A DNA stretch of 64,000 nucleotides from Psychrobacter urativorans. GTDB lineage: Bacteria; Pseudomonadota; Gammaproteobacteria; Pseudomonadales; Moraxellaceae. Under the pieces are notes generated by a model that worked only from the letters and a program-made list of their open reading frames with translations, did not search any database and was not told the DNA's origin. The translations under genes and the position numbers were made by a program. The stretch is from contig NZ_CAJHBR010000015.1 in assembly GCF_904846695.1 (NCBI RefSeq), positions 1-64,000 of the forward strand. The letters are read 5' to 3'. Positions 35,965-45,512 of the stretch are shown here, one piece after another (position 1 is the first letter of the stretch; each line of letters opens with the position of its first letter).

Positions 35965-36119
35965 ATAGCTATTTTATAGCACTGATTATTCCAACAGTCA
36001 CTATTAGAATACTGATTAACGGCCCACCCTTTATTAAGTCTATAACTGAGTCAATAAATACTGCAACAACCCTTACAATAATTAAGACAACACCCCCTAT
36101 ATTAACTATGAGAGCTATT

Positions 36120-36710
36120 ATGAGTGAGTTTCATGCTGAGCCAATAAGGCTAACTGATAAATTTATAGTTCAACGCGCAACTGCTGATGATCTAGCCGTT
36201 GTGTTAGCTATTTATAACCAAACTATCGCTGGTAAGCAAGCTACGGCCAATTTAGTGCCAGTCAGTTGTGAAGAGCGCACCGATTGGTTTAGCGAGCATA
36301 TTGACAGTCCTACACGGCCCATTTATGTGGTTAAAACTAGTAACAGCGAAGAGCAGAACCAGGAACACAATCTGAATAAGCAACCGTCAATCATTGTAGC
36401 TTGGGGCAGTTTTAGCGACTTGTACTCGCGTCCGGCTTATCATATCAGTAGCGAAATTAGTATTTATTTGCATAGTGATTATCATGGCCAAGGGTTAGGC
36501 AGCTTGCTTACCCGCTGGATGCTTTTGCAAGCACCAAACTTAGGTATTCGCAATATTGTCGCTCTGGTCTTCGCCCATAATAAACCCAGCTTAGGACTAT
36601 TTCATAAGCTGGGTTTTGAGCAGTGGGGCTATATGCCCCAAGTCTGCGATATGCAAGGCTTTATAGCGGATGTAGTGATGCTAGGTATAGCGGTTAAGAG
36701 CCAAGACTAG
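36120..36710 (+). CDS. GNAT acetyltransferase, phosphinothricin-acetyltransferase-like
   Basis: 196-residue N-acetyltransferase. The opening IVQRATADDLAVVLAIYNQT and the acceptor region SCEERTDWFSEHID resemble the PAT/YncA branch. The acetyl-CoA loop is YHGQGLGSLLTRWML and motif B is VFAHNKPSLGLFHKLGFEQWGYMPQVCDMQGF. Start at 36120 (second ATG) by weak GAGAG; 36108 is the alternative. Substrate unknown; members of this branch acetylate amino-group toxins or methionine sulfone. Confidence 0.85.
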   Translation: MSEFHAEPIRLTDKFIVQRATADDLAVVLAIYNQTIAGKQATANLVPVSCEERTDWFSEHIDSPTRPIYVVKTSNSEEQNQEHNLNKQPSIIVAWGSFSDLYSRPAYHISSEISIYLHSDYHGQGLGSLLTRWMLLQAPNLGIRNIVALVFAHNKPSLGLFHKLGFEQWGYMPQVCDMQGFIADVVMLGIAVKSQD

Positions 36711-36711
36711 C

Positions 36712-36746
36712 GCAAGGTTTTGTCAAATACTTACTCAAAACCTTGC
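36712..36746. terminator. hairpin between convergent genes
   Basis: GCAAGGTTTTG pairs with CAAAACCTTGC (11 bp, 13-base loop). There is no clear T-run, so termination strength is uncertain. Confidence 0.5.
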
Positions 36747-36778
36747 TTGCAACCTTCGTTAAAAGTTTGCTCAGCTAT

Positions 36779-37384
36779 TTAGCCTAGTATTTTCCATTTG
36801 CCATCTACTTTTTGTAGTTCATAAGACAGCGGGGCGGGTTGTTTTTGACCTTTTAGCATGAGCTCACCGTCTATAGTAGCGCGGGTCTTATCTTCATTAT
36901 AGCTAGTATTAGTGATAGTAACGCCTTCTACGGTCTGCTGAAAAGCATACTGGGTCTTCGCAAGCTCTTGCTCAAAATTAGCTAGATCTACTTTATAGTA
37001 AGTTGCTGCTTGTTTAACATCGCCATAATATAAAGTGTTGAGCGCTTGTTTTACCGTATCTTCAGGGGTGCCAGCTTCAGTAGGGTTATTGACCAGACTG
37101 GGCTGCTCACCCGTAGCAAGTGCTGGATTGGTAACGTCACTAACTGCCTGATCAGTAGTTGCATCGCTAGGGGCACTGTTAGGGGACGCTACTGATTCTT
37201 CTGTGCTATTACTGCTGCTATTGGTAGCACTATCAGCCTTCTGTTTGTTAGCGACCGTATCAGCTGAGTTGCCCTCAGTACTAACTTCGTCGACATCATT
37301 ACTACTACAGCCACTTAACAGCAAGCCAGTGCTTAACAAGCTAGCTGTTAGTAGTGATAGTAACTTTAAAGTTTTGGTTGTCAT
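36779..37384 (-). CDS. lipoprotein with DUF4878-like C-terminal domain
   Basis: 201-residue predicted lipoprotein. Signal peptide with lipobox LLSGC (cysteine near residue 26), then an 80-residue Ser/Thr/Asn/Ala-rich linker, then a compact domain of about 95 residues starting TPEDTVKQALNTLYYGD and ending YELQKVDGKWKILG, the pattern of the NTF2-like DUF4878 domain. Probably anchored in the envelope; function unknown. Confidence 0.75.
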   Translation of the reverse strand: MTTKTLKLLSLLTASLLSTGLLLSGCSSNDVDEVSTEGNSADTVANKQKADSATNSSSNSTEESVASPNSAPSDATTDQAVSDVTNPALATGEQPSLVNNPTEAGTPEDTVKQALNTLYYGDVKQAATYYKVDLANFEQELAKTQYAFQQTVEGVTITNTSYNEDKTRATIDGELMLKGQKQPAPLSYELQKVDGKWKILG

Positions 37385-37464
37385 AGCAGACCTCAGAATT
37401 CGTATATATTTATATAGTAACAGCCAATGGACAGCTTAAGCCTGTTTTGGTGACTGGTATCCCT

Positions 37465-39015
37465 TTAACCGTGTCTAAGCTGGCGTGGACGAAAGCCACT
37501 AGCGATTAGCACTACCGCGTAGACTAAGGCGCCTACCGTGCAGATAATCAATAAAGCTACTAATCGCTTCCATTGCGCTGAATCAGTTGGGAAGTAAGGA
37601 AGCATTAAGTATAGAGCTGTCACCATCGATACGGTAGCAGCCAAAAACTGGCTAAAAAGTTTTTTCCAATGGCTGTCAAAGCGAAAAATATCACGCTTAT
37701 GTAAGAAATAATACAGCAAACCGGCATTAACAAAGGAGGCGAAAGTAGTTGCCAGCGCAAGGCCGCCATGCAGCGGTATATCAAACAGATAAAAAATACC
37801 GATAAAGATCACACTAAAAATCATGTTAGCAAATACTGAAATAATACCAATCTTGACTGGCGTTCTGATATCTTGACGAGCAAAAAAAGCGGGTGCAAAG
37901 ACTTTAATAAGCATAAAGCCTAAGATTCCACCAGCCATACTACGTAGCGCTAAACCACTCATTTGCGCATCACGTAAACTGAATTCGCCACGTAAAAATA
38001 ACGCTTGCATCAACACATCAGCAAGTACGAATAGCGCAGCAGCAGCAGGTAGACCGACAACGACGATTAAACGTGCCGCCCAATCGATAGTTTTCTTAAA
38101 GCTAGCATCGTCTTTTTTTGCCTCACTTTTAGATAAACTCGGTAAGATAACCGTACCAATAGCCACCCCAATTAGTCCTAGCGGTAGTTCGCTCATACGC
38201 TCAGCAGCATATAACCAAGATACTGAACCGCCAATCATTAAGGAGGCAAATATAGTATTGAGGAGTAAGTTAATCTGGGTAACTGATACGCCAAAGATAG
38301 CTGGCAGCATCAGCTTTAAGATACGCCTAACGCCTTCATGTTGGAAGTCAATTTTAGGCATCACTAATAGCTTTTGTTGCGATAACTGCGGCAATTGGAT
38401 CAATAGCTGTAGTAGACCGGAGATAGCCACTGCATAGCCTAGCGCCATAATAGGCGTGTCTAACATCGGTGAAATAACCACCGCTGCACCTATCATGCAT
38501 AAGTTCAGCAGTACTGGTGCAAAAGCAGGAGCAGCAAAGCGCCCATAACTCTGCAAAATGCCGCTGGCAAAGGCCGTCATAGAAATAAATAATAAATAAG
38601 GAAAAGTTAAGCGCAATAGTTCAGCAGTAAGCGCAAATTTATTGGGCTGATCAGCGAAACCTGGAGCGAACAAGGTTACTACCCAAGGGGCAATCAAAAT
38701 CACCACAAGAGTGAGCATCGATAAAATAAGCAGCAGTGCGCCTGAGGTGCGACTGACTAGAATTTGAACTTGTTGTAAGCTGTACTTTTCTTTGTATTCA
38801 GATAATACTGGTACGAAAGCTTGGCTAAATGCGCCTTCAGCAAACAGACGTCGCAGAAAGTTAGGGATCTTAAAGGCTACCAAAAAGGCATCCATTAACC
38901 CACCTGCACCAAACACCCCTAGTAATACGATATCACGTACTAGACCTAAGATACGCGATAGCATGGTCATGCTACTGACCACCATCGTGGAACGAAATAA
39001 TCGACTTTTTGCCAT
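37465..39015 (-). CDS. murJ: lipid II flippase MurJ
   Basis: Flips lipid II across the inner membrane. 516 residues with about 14 hydrophobic helices. N-terminus MVVSSMTMLSRILGLVRDIV and segments FAEGAFSQAFVPVLSEY and LPAIFGVSVTQINLLLNTIFAS are MurJ/MviN signatures. Many relatives have ribF just downstream of murJ; here ribF is about 1.7 kb further on, after an inserted lipoprotein and GNAT gene. ampD lies upstream on the same strand. Confidence 0.95.
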   Translation of the reverse strand: MAKSRLFRSTMVVSSMTMLSRILGLVRDIVLLGVFGAGGLMDAFLVAFKIPNFLRRLFAEGAFSQAFVPVLSEYKEKYSLQQVQILVSRTSGALLLILSMLTLVVILIAPWVVTLFAPGFADQPNKFALTAELLRLTFPYLLFISMTAFASGILQSYGRFAAPAFAPVLLNLCMIGAAVVISPMLDTPIMALGYAVAISGLLQLLIQLPQLSQQKLLVMPKIDFQHEGVRRILKLMLPAIFGVSVTQINLLLNTIFASLMIGGSVSWLYAAERMSELPLGLIGVAIGTVILPSLSKSEAKKDDASFKKTIDWAARLIVVVGLPAAAALFVLADVLMQALFLRGEFSLRDAQMSGLALRSMAGGILGFMLIKVFAPAFFARQDIRTPVKIGIISVFANMIFSVIFIGIFYLFDIPLHGGLALATTFASFVNAGLLYYFLHKRDIFRFDSHWKKLFSQFLAATVSMVTALYLMLPYFPTDSAQWKRLVALLIICTVGALVYAVVLIASGFRPRQLRHG

Positions 39016-39080
39016 GGGAACCTATTCGCTAATTTGTCTGATAATTGACTACTGCAAAAAAACTGACGGATTATAGCATT

Positions 39081-39124
39081 TTCATAGCCTATCTATAGCA
39101 TATTCATAGCTCATCTATAGCATA
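39081..39124. repeat. two adjacent 22-bp direct repeats upstream of murJ
   Basis: TTCATAGC[CT/TC]ATCTATAGCATA occurs twice head to tail (39081-39102 and 39103-39124), with two differences. It lies 66 bases upstream of the murJ start, in its likely promoter region. Confidence 0.7.
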
Positions 39125-39168
39125 GAATAATGAATGGCTTTCGGCGGGTGTAAAGGTAGTGATGGACA

Positions 39169-39780
39169 CTAGCCCATACGATTTTGCGTAACCATGGCGC
39201 GTAATTTAGCCCATTCAAAATAATCACCTGGATCGGTCTTACGTCCTGGAGCAATATCACTGTGTCCAGTTAAGTGCTGGCAAGTTTTAGGATAAGCCTG
39301 ATAAATAGCGCTAATGACTTGCGCCAAGACTTGGTACTGCTGGTCGGTAAAAGGGCTAAAATCTGATCCTTCAAGTTCTATACCAATGCTATAATCATTA
39401 CATTGAGTACGGCCCAAATAACTTGATCTACCGGCATGCCAAGCCCGCTCATCAAAGTTTACGAATTGAGTGATAGCGCCATCACGCTCTATAAATAGAT
39501 GTGCCGAGACTTCTGCGCCTTCTATAGTTTGAAAATAAGGATGCGCTTGCCAGTCTAGTTGATTGGTAAATAGCGCTTTGACATAGTGAGTCCCATTGGC
39601 GTCAGTGGCGCCGAACTCACTAGGTGGTAAGCTGATATTATGAATAACGATAGTATCGATATCGATGTCATTAGGACGCGAATTGCTATTAGGGGAGCAC
39701 AGCCACGTAGCTGCTGACAAGTGCCCCTCACTAATGGTCATCGCAGCAGCTGACAATGACAGGTTTGCTGATATTGGCAT
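39169..39780 (-). CDS. ampD: 1,6-anhydro-N-acetylmuramyl-L-alanine amidase AmpD
   Basis: Cytoplasmic zinc amidase that removes the peptide from anhydro-muropeptides during wall recycling. Zinc ligands fit His47 (VIHNIS), His173 (TGHSDIAPGRKTDPGDYF) and Asp183; catalytic Glu135 (IGIELEG) and Lys181 are present. 203 residues; an N-terminal stretch of about 30 residues (SANLSLSAAAM...) is extra, and Met14 is an alternative start. In family knowledge, its loss raises ampC expression. It closes the recycling route begun by the lytic transglycosylase at 29.5 kb. Confidence 0.93.
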   Translation of the reverse strand: MPISANLSLSAAAMTISEGHLSAATWLCSPNSNSRPNDIDIDTIVIHNISLPPSEFGATDANGTHYVKALFTNQLDWQAHPYFQTIEGAEVSAHLFIERDGAITQFVNFDERAWHAGRSSYLGRTQCNDYSIGIELEGSDFSPFTDQQYQVLAQVISAIYQAYPKTCQHLTGHSDIAPGRKTDPGDYFEWAKLRAMVTQNRMG

Positions 39781-39998
39781 AGTATTCTCTAAGATATAGA
39801 TTGATTTAAAGCAAGATCGTTAGCAAGTTAATCAGTAAGATAGTGCGCAAAATATTACTAAGCAACCGACGCTAACAACTAATTATAAATATAATGGACA
39901 AAGTTCATGAAAATCAACAAAATTTATCTAAGCTTTTATTTGTAAATTACCAGTAAACCTTAGCAAATACACTTTAATAAAGCACGAGGATTTATTCT

Positions 39999-42299
39999 AT
40001 GCCTAAAGCACCTAATGTAATAGTATCCGCATACCCGCAAGCTAACTTTAAGGTTGCCGAGGATAGTTTCGCTAGAAGTCGTTGGGCTAGAATAAGTAAG
40101 CGTGCTCGTTTACCGGCTACTATCGCCGGCTTACTATTGACTGTACAGTCGCAAGCGTTTTTACCGACTCCAGAATCAGTAGTGACAACAGGAGCATTAG
40201 CGGATGAAACCCAGCCATTAGCCACTAAGGCAAAAATAATCGATGTAAACCCAGCGTTGACTGCTGCTAGTAAGGTCACTAATCAAGGCACTAAGCAAGT
40301 CGCTAAGCAAGTCGCTAAGCAAGTCACTAATGAGGCACCAAACAATAGCAATGCTACGGCTGCTAGTTCTAAAGCTAGTACTAGTGCAGTAGCAAACAAC
40401 GCTGAGCAGCTGCTCATGACTTGGCGTCAACAAGTGCAAGCGGACAATTTAGCTCAGCATACGACTTGGCGCAGGTTATTATATTTTATTGATGATAATA
40501 AAAGTATTTTTACCAAAAATACAAATAACAGTATGATCGACAACCCAAAGTTCTTTTTAAGCGCTACTGGTCAGCAAGATTCAGCTGCAGAACTTGATGC
40601 GACATTAGTTGCACTAGCGCAAGAGTTCACTAGGGCGCGCAGCACTGCTAACACCAGCAGTAATGCACACATTGCTGCAAATGATTCGGTACTTTGTCGC
40701 TTTCCGGCGCGAGTCAAATGGCTAACGGATAGTTTGAATTTTCACGATGCTCAATTGCAGATTGACTGCCCAAAGCTGGATGCTTGGATGACAGAGCTAG
40801 CCCCTGCGCAGCTGTCAGTAATGTTCGCTGAAGAATATCTAGACAATCCCATCTCTGGGTTTGGACATACTCTGATGCGTATAGATTCAGCAGCTAGTGC
40901 GGCAGATTTTAATCAAATTCACCATGCTTATGCGCTTAATGATACGGTCGATGGTGATAGTTCTGATAACTTTATCCTCTATGCCATAAAATCAGCGACT
41001 GGTCGCTATAATAATTTGATCGAGATTGATCCTTATCCAAAAAAGCTGGCAGAGTATTTAAAAACTGACGAACGGGATAGTTGGACTTATCAGTTAAATT
41101 TGACTCCGGATGAGGTGCAGCAAATCATGTTGCATGTTTGGGAAACTAAAGACTTAGCGCTACCTTATTACTTTGCCACAGATAACTGCGCTTCTGAGAT
41201 TTTACGGCTGATCGATGTGGTACGGCCCGATGAGCACTTATTAAGTCAGCTGCCGTACGCGGTTATTCCCTCTGATGTCGTCAACTTACTACAAAAAAAC
41301 CAGCTGCTAGCCAGCAGTCGCTTTACTCCTTCTGATAGTAGCGTGCGCCAAGCACAGTTAAATCAAGCAAAACAACAAGCCAAGCTTACTAGCAAAGACC
41401 AGCTAGGCTATCATCAGCTAAGTAATAGTGAGATTGAAGCTATTAAATCAGTTGATAGCAACCCGGCGTCAAGTATGGCTACTGATGGCCAAACGCTATT
41501 GCTGTTAGCTATTGCTGCCTCAGATAATAATCCACTTGACCGTCATTCTTTACAGCGCGGTCATATTGGCATAGGTAATCGTGGCGACAACAGCTATATC
41601 GATGTCGGACTACGCGCAGGCTTTCACGATACTTTGGATCGTCCTACCGGATTTCACCAGTTCTTCGACTTAGAAGGGCTTGAAGCAACGCTGCGCTTTT
41701 ATGATAACGATAACGATAAAGGTGAGCAGCCAAGAAAGGTCGAATTACAGAACTTTACCTTGATTCGTGGGCGCTCATTTAATCCAGTCAATACTGCCCA
41801 AAAAGGTAAAACTTGGGGTGCCAGTGTCGAAGCCACTCGGGTTAATGATGGCTCGCGACGAGATGGCACTGATCATTTAGTGGCTAGTACTACCCTTGAG
41901 TACGGCAAATCGTGGGCATTTGGTACGCCAGCCACAGAGTCATCAGGCTTAATAAGCGCTGAGATGCCGCCGCAGCTGTGTTACGCCTTGGCTACTGGAG
42001 CAGTGCAAGGTGGGCGTGGGATTAGCAAAGGCTACCGTGTAGGTGCTGGGGTCAATGCTGGTTGTGTCTATCAGATTAACAATCAGTTACGTGCGCAAGC
42101 TGAATTGCAACTGCCATATTGGTATCATGGCAGCAGTGACGAAGATGCGCAGGGTAGCTACTGGCAGCCTATTACTACTCTTGGGTTGCAATATGATATA
42201 GATAAAAAACAAGCACTACGTATCAATGGTAGCTACGATTGGCAAGATCGCGTCGATGCTAACGATGATATAAAATTAGCTTACATGCGTTACTTTTAA
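39999..42299 (+). CDS. Lnb-type (DUF4105) periplasmic domain protein with C-terminal outer-membrane barrel-like region
   Basis: 766 residues. A basic N-terminus and a modest hydrophobic segment (LPATIAGLLLTVQSQAF, about 46-62) suggest export. Residues about 60-130 are Ala/Thr/Lys-rich with a 12-bp repeat. The DUF4105 domain (about 230-470) has GFGHTLMRI with His290 and TDNCAS with Cys397, the papain-like pair of this family; the same domain is found in the Gram-positive lipoprotein acyl-transfer enzyme Lnb. From about 510 to the end the alternating strands (YIDVGLRAGFHD ... LRINGSYDWQDR) and a final aromatic residue (YMRYF) look like an outer-membrane beta-barrel. The role in Gram-negative bacteria is not established. 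Confidence 0.75.
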   Translation: MPKAPNVIVSAYPQANFKVAEDSFARSRWARISKRARLPATIAGLLLTVQSQAFLPTPESVVTTGALADETQPLATKAKIIDVNPALTAASKVTNQGTKQVAKQVAKQVTNEAPNNSNATAASSKASTSAVANNAEQLLMTWRQQVQADNLAQHTTWRRLLYFIDDNKSIFTKNTNNSMIDNPKFFLSATGQQDSAAELDATLVALAQEFTRARSTANTSSNAHIAANDSVLCRFPARVKWLTDSLNFHDAQLQIDCPKLDAWMTELAPAQLSVMFAEEYLDNPISGFGHTLMRIDSAASAADFNQIHHAYALNDTVDGDSSDNFILYAIKSATGRYNNLIEIDPYPKKLAEYLKTDERDSWTYQLNLTPDEVQQIMLHVWETKDLALPYYFATDNCASEILRLIDVVRPDEHLLSQLPYAVIPSDVVNLLQKNQLLASSRFTPSDSSVRQAQLNQAKQQAKLTSKDQLGYHQLSNSEIEAIKSVDSNPASSMATDGQTLLLLAIAASDNNPLDRHSLQRGHIGIGNRGDNSYIDVGLRAGFHDTLDRPTGFHQFFDLEGLEATLRFYDNDNDKGEQPRKVELQNFTLIRGRSFNPVNTAQKGKTWGASVEATRVNDGSRRDGTDHLVASTTLEYGKSWAFGTPATESSGLISAEMPPQLCYALATGAVQGGRGISKGYRVGAGVNAGCVYQINNQLRAQAELQLPYWYHGSSDEDAQGSYWQPITTLGLQYDIDKKQALRINGSYDWQDRVDANDDIKLAYMRYF

Positions 42300-42372
42300 G
42301 AACTATCAAAGCTAATTATCAAACACGGTTATTAATAACCGTAGCAAAAACAATTATAAATAAGGACCGTTT

Positions 42373-43215
42373 ATGAGCACTCAGCAATGGCTAGTTATCG
42401 GTCAAGGTGATATTGGTTTACCAGTGACTAATAAGCTTGCCCAACAAGGTTACTCAGTGACTGGACTTGCACGCAGCGCGCGTAGCGATTACGCTTTAGC
42501 TGAGCAAGCAAATTTTATACAAGCCGATGCGCTTAAAGTCAGTGCCGAACAGTTGCAAGACTTTACTTGTATCACTATTATCGTCACCCCTGATGAGTAC
42601 TCAACTAGCGGTTATAATAAGAGCTATTTAAGTATCTGTCAGCATTTGGCCCAGCTTGCTGAGCAGTTACCTAAACTTGAGCGTGTAGTATTCATCTCAT
42701 CAACAGGTGTATATGGTCAAAATAAAGGCGAGTGGATTGACGAAAATACGACACCAGCTACTCCTGAGCGTGATGCCTCAAAAGTAATATTGCAGGCGGA
42801 GCAAGCGCTGCAACGAGGTTTTGCTGATAAAGCTGTTATTATTCGTCCTAGTGGCATTTATGGACGCCAGCGTTTAATGCGTTTACGTAAGGTCAAAGAG
42901 GACAACAAAGACCCTATAGCTAGCACTGATTGGAGCAATCGGATCATGGATAGCGATTTGGTCACTATTATTAGTAAAGTACTGACCATTGAGGCACCTA
43001 AGTCGCTTTATTTGGCTACTGATTATTTACCAGTGACTACCTTACAATTGAGCGCTTGGCTAAGTCAGCAGCTACAACAATCGCCGCCAATTGTCGATGA
43101 TAAGCAGACAGCGATTACCGGCAAGCGCCTACACAGCAATATTCCATTAGCTTGGCTTGAGTTTGCCGATTGGCAAGCTGGGTATAGTGATATATTGCAG
43201 CATCAACAGGATTAG
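42373..43215 (+). CDS. NAD(P)-dependent epimerase-like SDR (YeeZ-like)
   Basis: 280-residue extended SDR of the SDR_a5/YeeZ type. Nucleotide loop VIGQGDIGLPVTNKLAQQG at the N-terminus; central VVFISSTGVYGQNKGEWIDE with the YG-containing motif; RPSGIYGRQRL; and C-terminal substrate region. The classical YxxxK is not clear, as in other YeeZ-like proteins. Function of the family is not defined. A ribosome site (AAGGA) lies 7 bases before ATG. Confidence 0.78.
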   Translation: MSTQQWLVIGQGDIGLPVTNKLAQQGYSVTGLARSARSDYALAEQANFIQADALKVSAEQLQDFTCITIIVTPDEYSTSGYNKSYLSICQHLAQLAEQLPKLERVVFISSTGVYGQNKGEWIDENTTPATPERDASKVILQAEQALQRGFADKAVIIRPSGIYGRQRLMRLRKVKEDNKDPIASTDWSNRIMDSDLVTIISKVLTIEAPKSLYLATDYLPVTTLQLSAWLSQQLQQSPPIVDDKQTAITGKRLHSNIPLAWLEFADWQAGYSDILQHQQD

Positions 43216-43347
43216 AGTCTGTTGAAAGAATTATAATATTATTTAGATTGTATAAATGGTGACTTAGAGTATCAGTAGCTATTATTGAGCTGGTTGCTAA
43301 TTTATAAGTTACTGCTATTTTATGTTTTTAAGTATCACGGATATGCT

Positions 43348-44379
43348 ATGACTCAGCCCCATACTTCTAATGATTGTTTGCCTAGCAGTCATGCCATACA
43401 TCGAGAAGCTAAGCCAGTAGCAGATAGTGTTGAGCTATCGAGTCTACCAACTAATCAGCAGCCAGCTATAGTGCATCCCAATTTTGACCCTAAGCAGACA
43501 CCGATTGATCCAGCACGGTCATTGAGTGATATTCCAGAGCCAGCACGACGAGAGAATAGTCAGTTGCGTCGGCTCTATGGTAAGTCCTCTCGCTTTCAGC
43601 AATCGGCTGCTGAACGTCTATCAAAATGGGCTTTGATAGCATCAGAACCTTTGGCTGAGCATTTAGCGCTACTCAAAGCGGCCCAGCTAATTGAGTTGCC
43701 TGATAGCTTTTATCAAAACTATAGATACGACCCTAATCACGCTAGTGAACAGGCGTTGCTCACTAGTATTGATATTATGCAGCTAATAGATATGGCAGAT
43801 ATTCAGAGCGCTATTAGTGCCTATCCAAAACTGACTCGCTTTGGTTTTTTGACTACTGAGATGACTAAGAGAAGCATTACTAAAGCCAGCCCACTGACAG
43901 ATACCGCCACTCATGATAGTAAGTCAGCTACGCTACGCACCTTGGTAAAACGCTATAATGCTGATGAGTTGCTTAACAGTCTTTATGCTGATGATTGGCA
44001 AGTGATATTGCAGCCGCAAGAGTTTGAGACTGGTAGCGGTAGTTTGGCCACTGATATTATGGCATGTAGCGTGGCTGTGCATGCTCTAAAGCAATGCCCT
44101 ACGCGCAAAACCATTAATAAAAGCTACAGTGCTGCGCAACTCTGTCAATATGTACGCAGTTACTTGCTTAGCCAGTTGGGAAACGCCCCAGCAAGCCGTC
44201 AACACTATCGACAGATTCGGCTGTTTAGCGGACATATTATCGTAGCGGCTCATCATTTAGGCTGGGATATCCAAGCTGATAAAAATGGCAATTGCTACTT
44301 TAATATCTCCTCACGCTGCGCGCTTCTTAATCGCTATGCCAATATGCAAGATTATGCTATCAATGGTTGGTCAATTTAG
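43348..44379 (+). CDS. hypothetical protein, cytoplasmic
   Basis: 343 residues from ATG 43348; a TTG-started frame from 43285 would add a hydrophobic stretch without a ribosome site. No recognised domain. The first 65 residues are polar and disordered-looking. The rest is helical, with conserved-looking blocks RLYGKSSRFQQSAAERLSKWAL, DMADIQSAISAYPKLTRFGF and a C-terminal histidine-rich part RQIRLFSGHIIVAAHHLGWD. No signal or membrane segment. It lies alone between the YeeZ-like gene and pyrE. Confidence 0.65.
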   Translation: MTQPHTSNDCLPSSHAIHREAKPVADSVELSSLPTNQQPAIVHPNFDPKQTPIDPARSLSDIPEPARRENSQLRRLYGKSSRFQQSAAERLSKWALIASEPLAEHLALLKAAQLIELPDSFYQNYRYDPNHASEQALLTSIDIMQLIDMADIQSAISAYPKLTRFGFLTTEMTKRSITKASPLTDTATHDSKSATLRTLVKRYNADELLNSLYADDWQVILQPQEFETGSGSLATDIMACSVAVHALKQCPTRKTINKSYSAAQLCQYVRSYLLSQLGNAPASRQHYRQIRLFSGHIIVAAHHLGWDIQADKNGNCYFNISSRCALLNRYANMQDYAINGWSI

Positions 44380-44592
44380 CTGACAATTTTTATAATGATA
44401 TTTATAATGACGGCTTTTGTTGCTTTTACAATTAACGCTTAAAAGCTATAAATTTTTATAGTTATGAAATAATAGTGCAGTTAATAGTAGAGTGTATAGC
44501 CAAGTGCTGGCTGTACAGCTTTATTACACACGGATTATGATTCTAAAATTCACTGCTGCTTTGACCCTAAAATTCACTAACAGGACTGTCTA

Positions 44593-45306
44593 ATGCCCGA
44601 TACTCAAAATCTTCGAAGTGCTCAAACCCCTTTATTTTCAGCGCAGCACTTTATCCAGCTGGCTTTAGACAACCAAGTACTAAAATTCGGTGAGTTCGTA
44701 CTCAAGTCGGGACGTATTAGTCCCTACTTTTTTAATGCAGGCTTGCTAGCCTCGGGCGAGATGTTATCCTTATTGGCAACTGGTTATGCTGACGCCTTGG
44801 CCGAACAGCATAAAAATGCAGATAATAAAGAGCTGGTTATCTTTGGGGCAGCCTATAAAGGTATTCCTTTTGTAGCGGCAACCGCACAAGCCTTATGGCT
44901 GCATCATGGGATCAATGCTAAGTGGGGTTATAACCGCAAAGAAGTCAAATCCCACGGCGAAGGGGGCAACTTAGTCGGTGCTGATGTCAGTGGCAAGTCG
45001 GTGTGGATATTAGATGATGTTATTACTGCAGGCACCGCCATGCGTGAAGTACTGGATATCCTAGAACAGGCTGGTGCTACTGTGGCAGGAATTATTGTCG
45101 CTCTAGATCGTAAAGAAAAAGGCCAAGGCGAGCATTCAGCGATTCAAGAATTAGCTTCTGCTTTACAAGTTCCAGTACTGACTTTAGTGGATATGGACGA
45201 TCTAATCAGTTATTTAGCGCTTGGCGATAACTCGAAAGATAATACCCATGAAAACGGCAGTCAATTAGCGAAAATGCAGCATTACCGCCAGCAATATGGA
45301 GTTTAG
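44593..45306 (+). CDS. pyrE: orotate phosphoribosyltransferase
   Basis: Pyrimidine-synthesis enzyme joining orotate to PRPP. 237 residues. PRPP motif VWILDDVITAGTAMRE, and FGEFVLKSGRISPYFFNAG and FGAAYKGIPF at the usual places. The C-terminal part has extra polar residues (GDNSKDNTHENGSQ) over the enzyme of about 213 residues in E. coli. ACAGGA lies before ATG. Confidence 0.95.
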   Translation: MPDTQNLRSAQTPLFSAQHFIQLALDNQVLKFGEFVLKSGRISPYFFNAGLLASGEMLSLLATGYADALAEQHKNADNKELVIFGAAYKGIPFVAATAQALWLHHGINAKWGYNRKEVKSHGEGGNLVGADVSGKSVWILDDVITAGTAMREVLDILEQAGATVAGIIVALDRKEKGQGEHSAIQELASALQVPVLTLVDMDDLISYLALGDNSKDNTHENGSQLAKMQHYRQQYGV

Positions 45307-45512
45307 TCGCCTTAAGTGTCTCTAATTATTTATACCACTAATATATTTTTACCGTTAATGCTTCTTTATTGCTAGGGCTTTGTATTTAAAAAGCTTTAGC
45401 TAATCTGAAAAGACTTAGATTTAGCATTAATCAGAAGCCTTGTTTATTTCTACTGTTGTTTTGAAACCATCAATTATTCAGTTGTTTACTGTTACTACTA
45501 GCGAGCGTTCCT

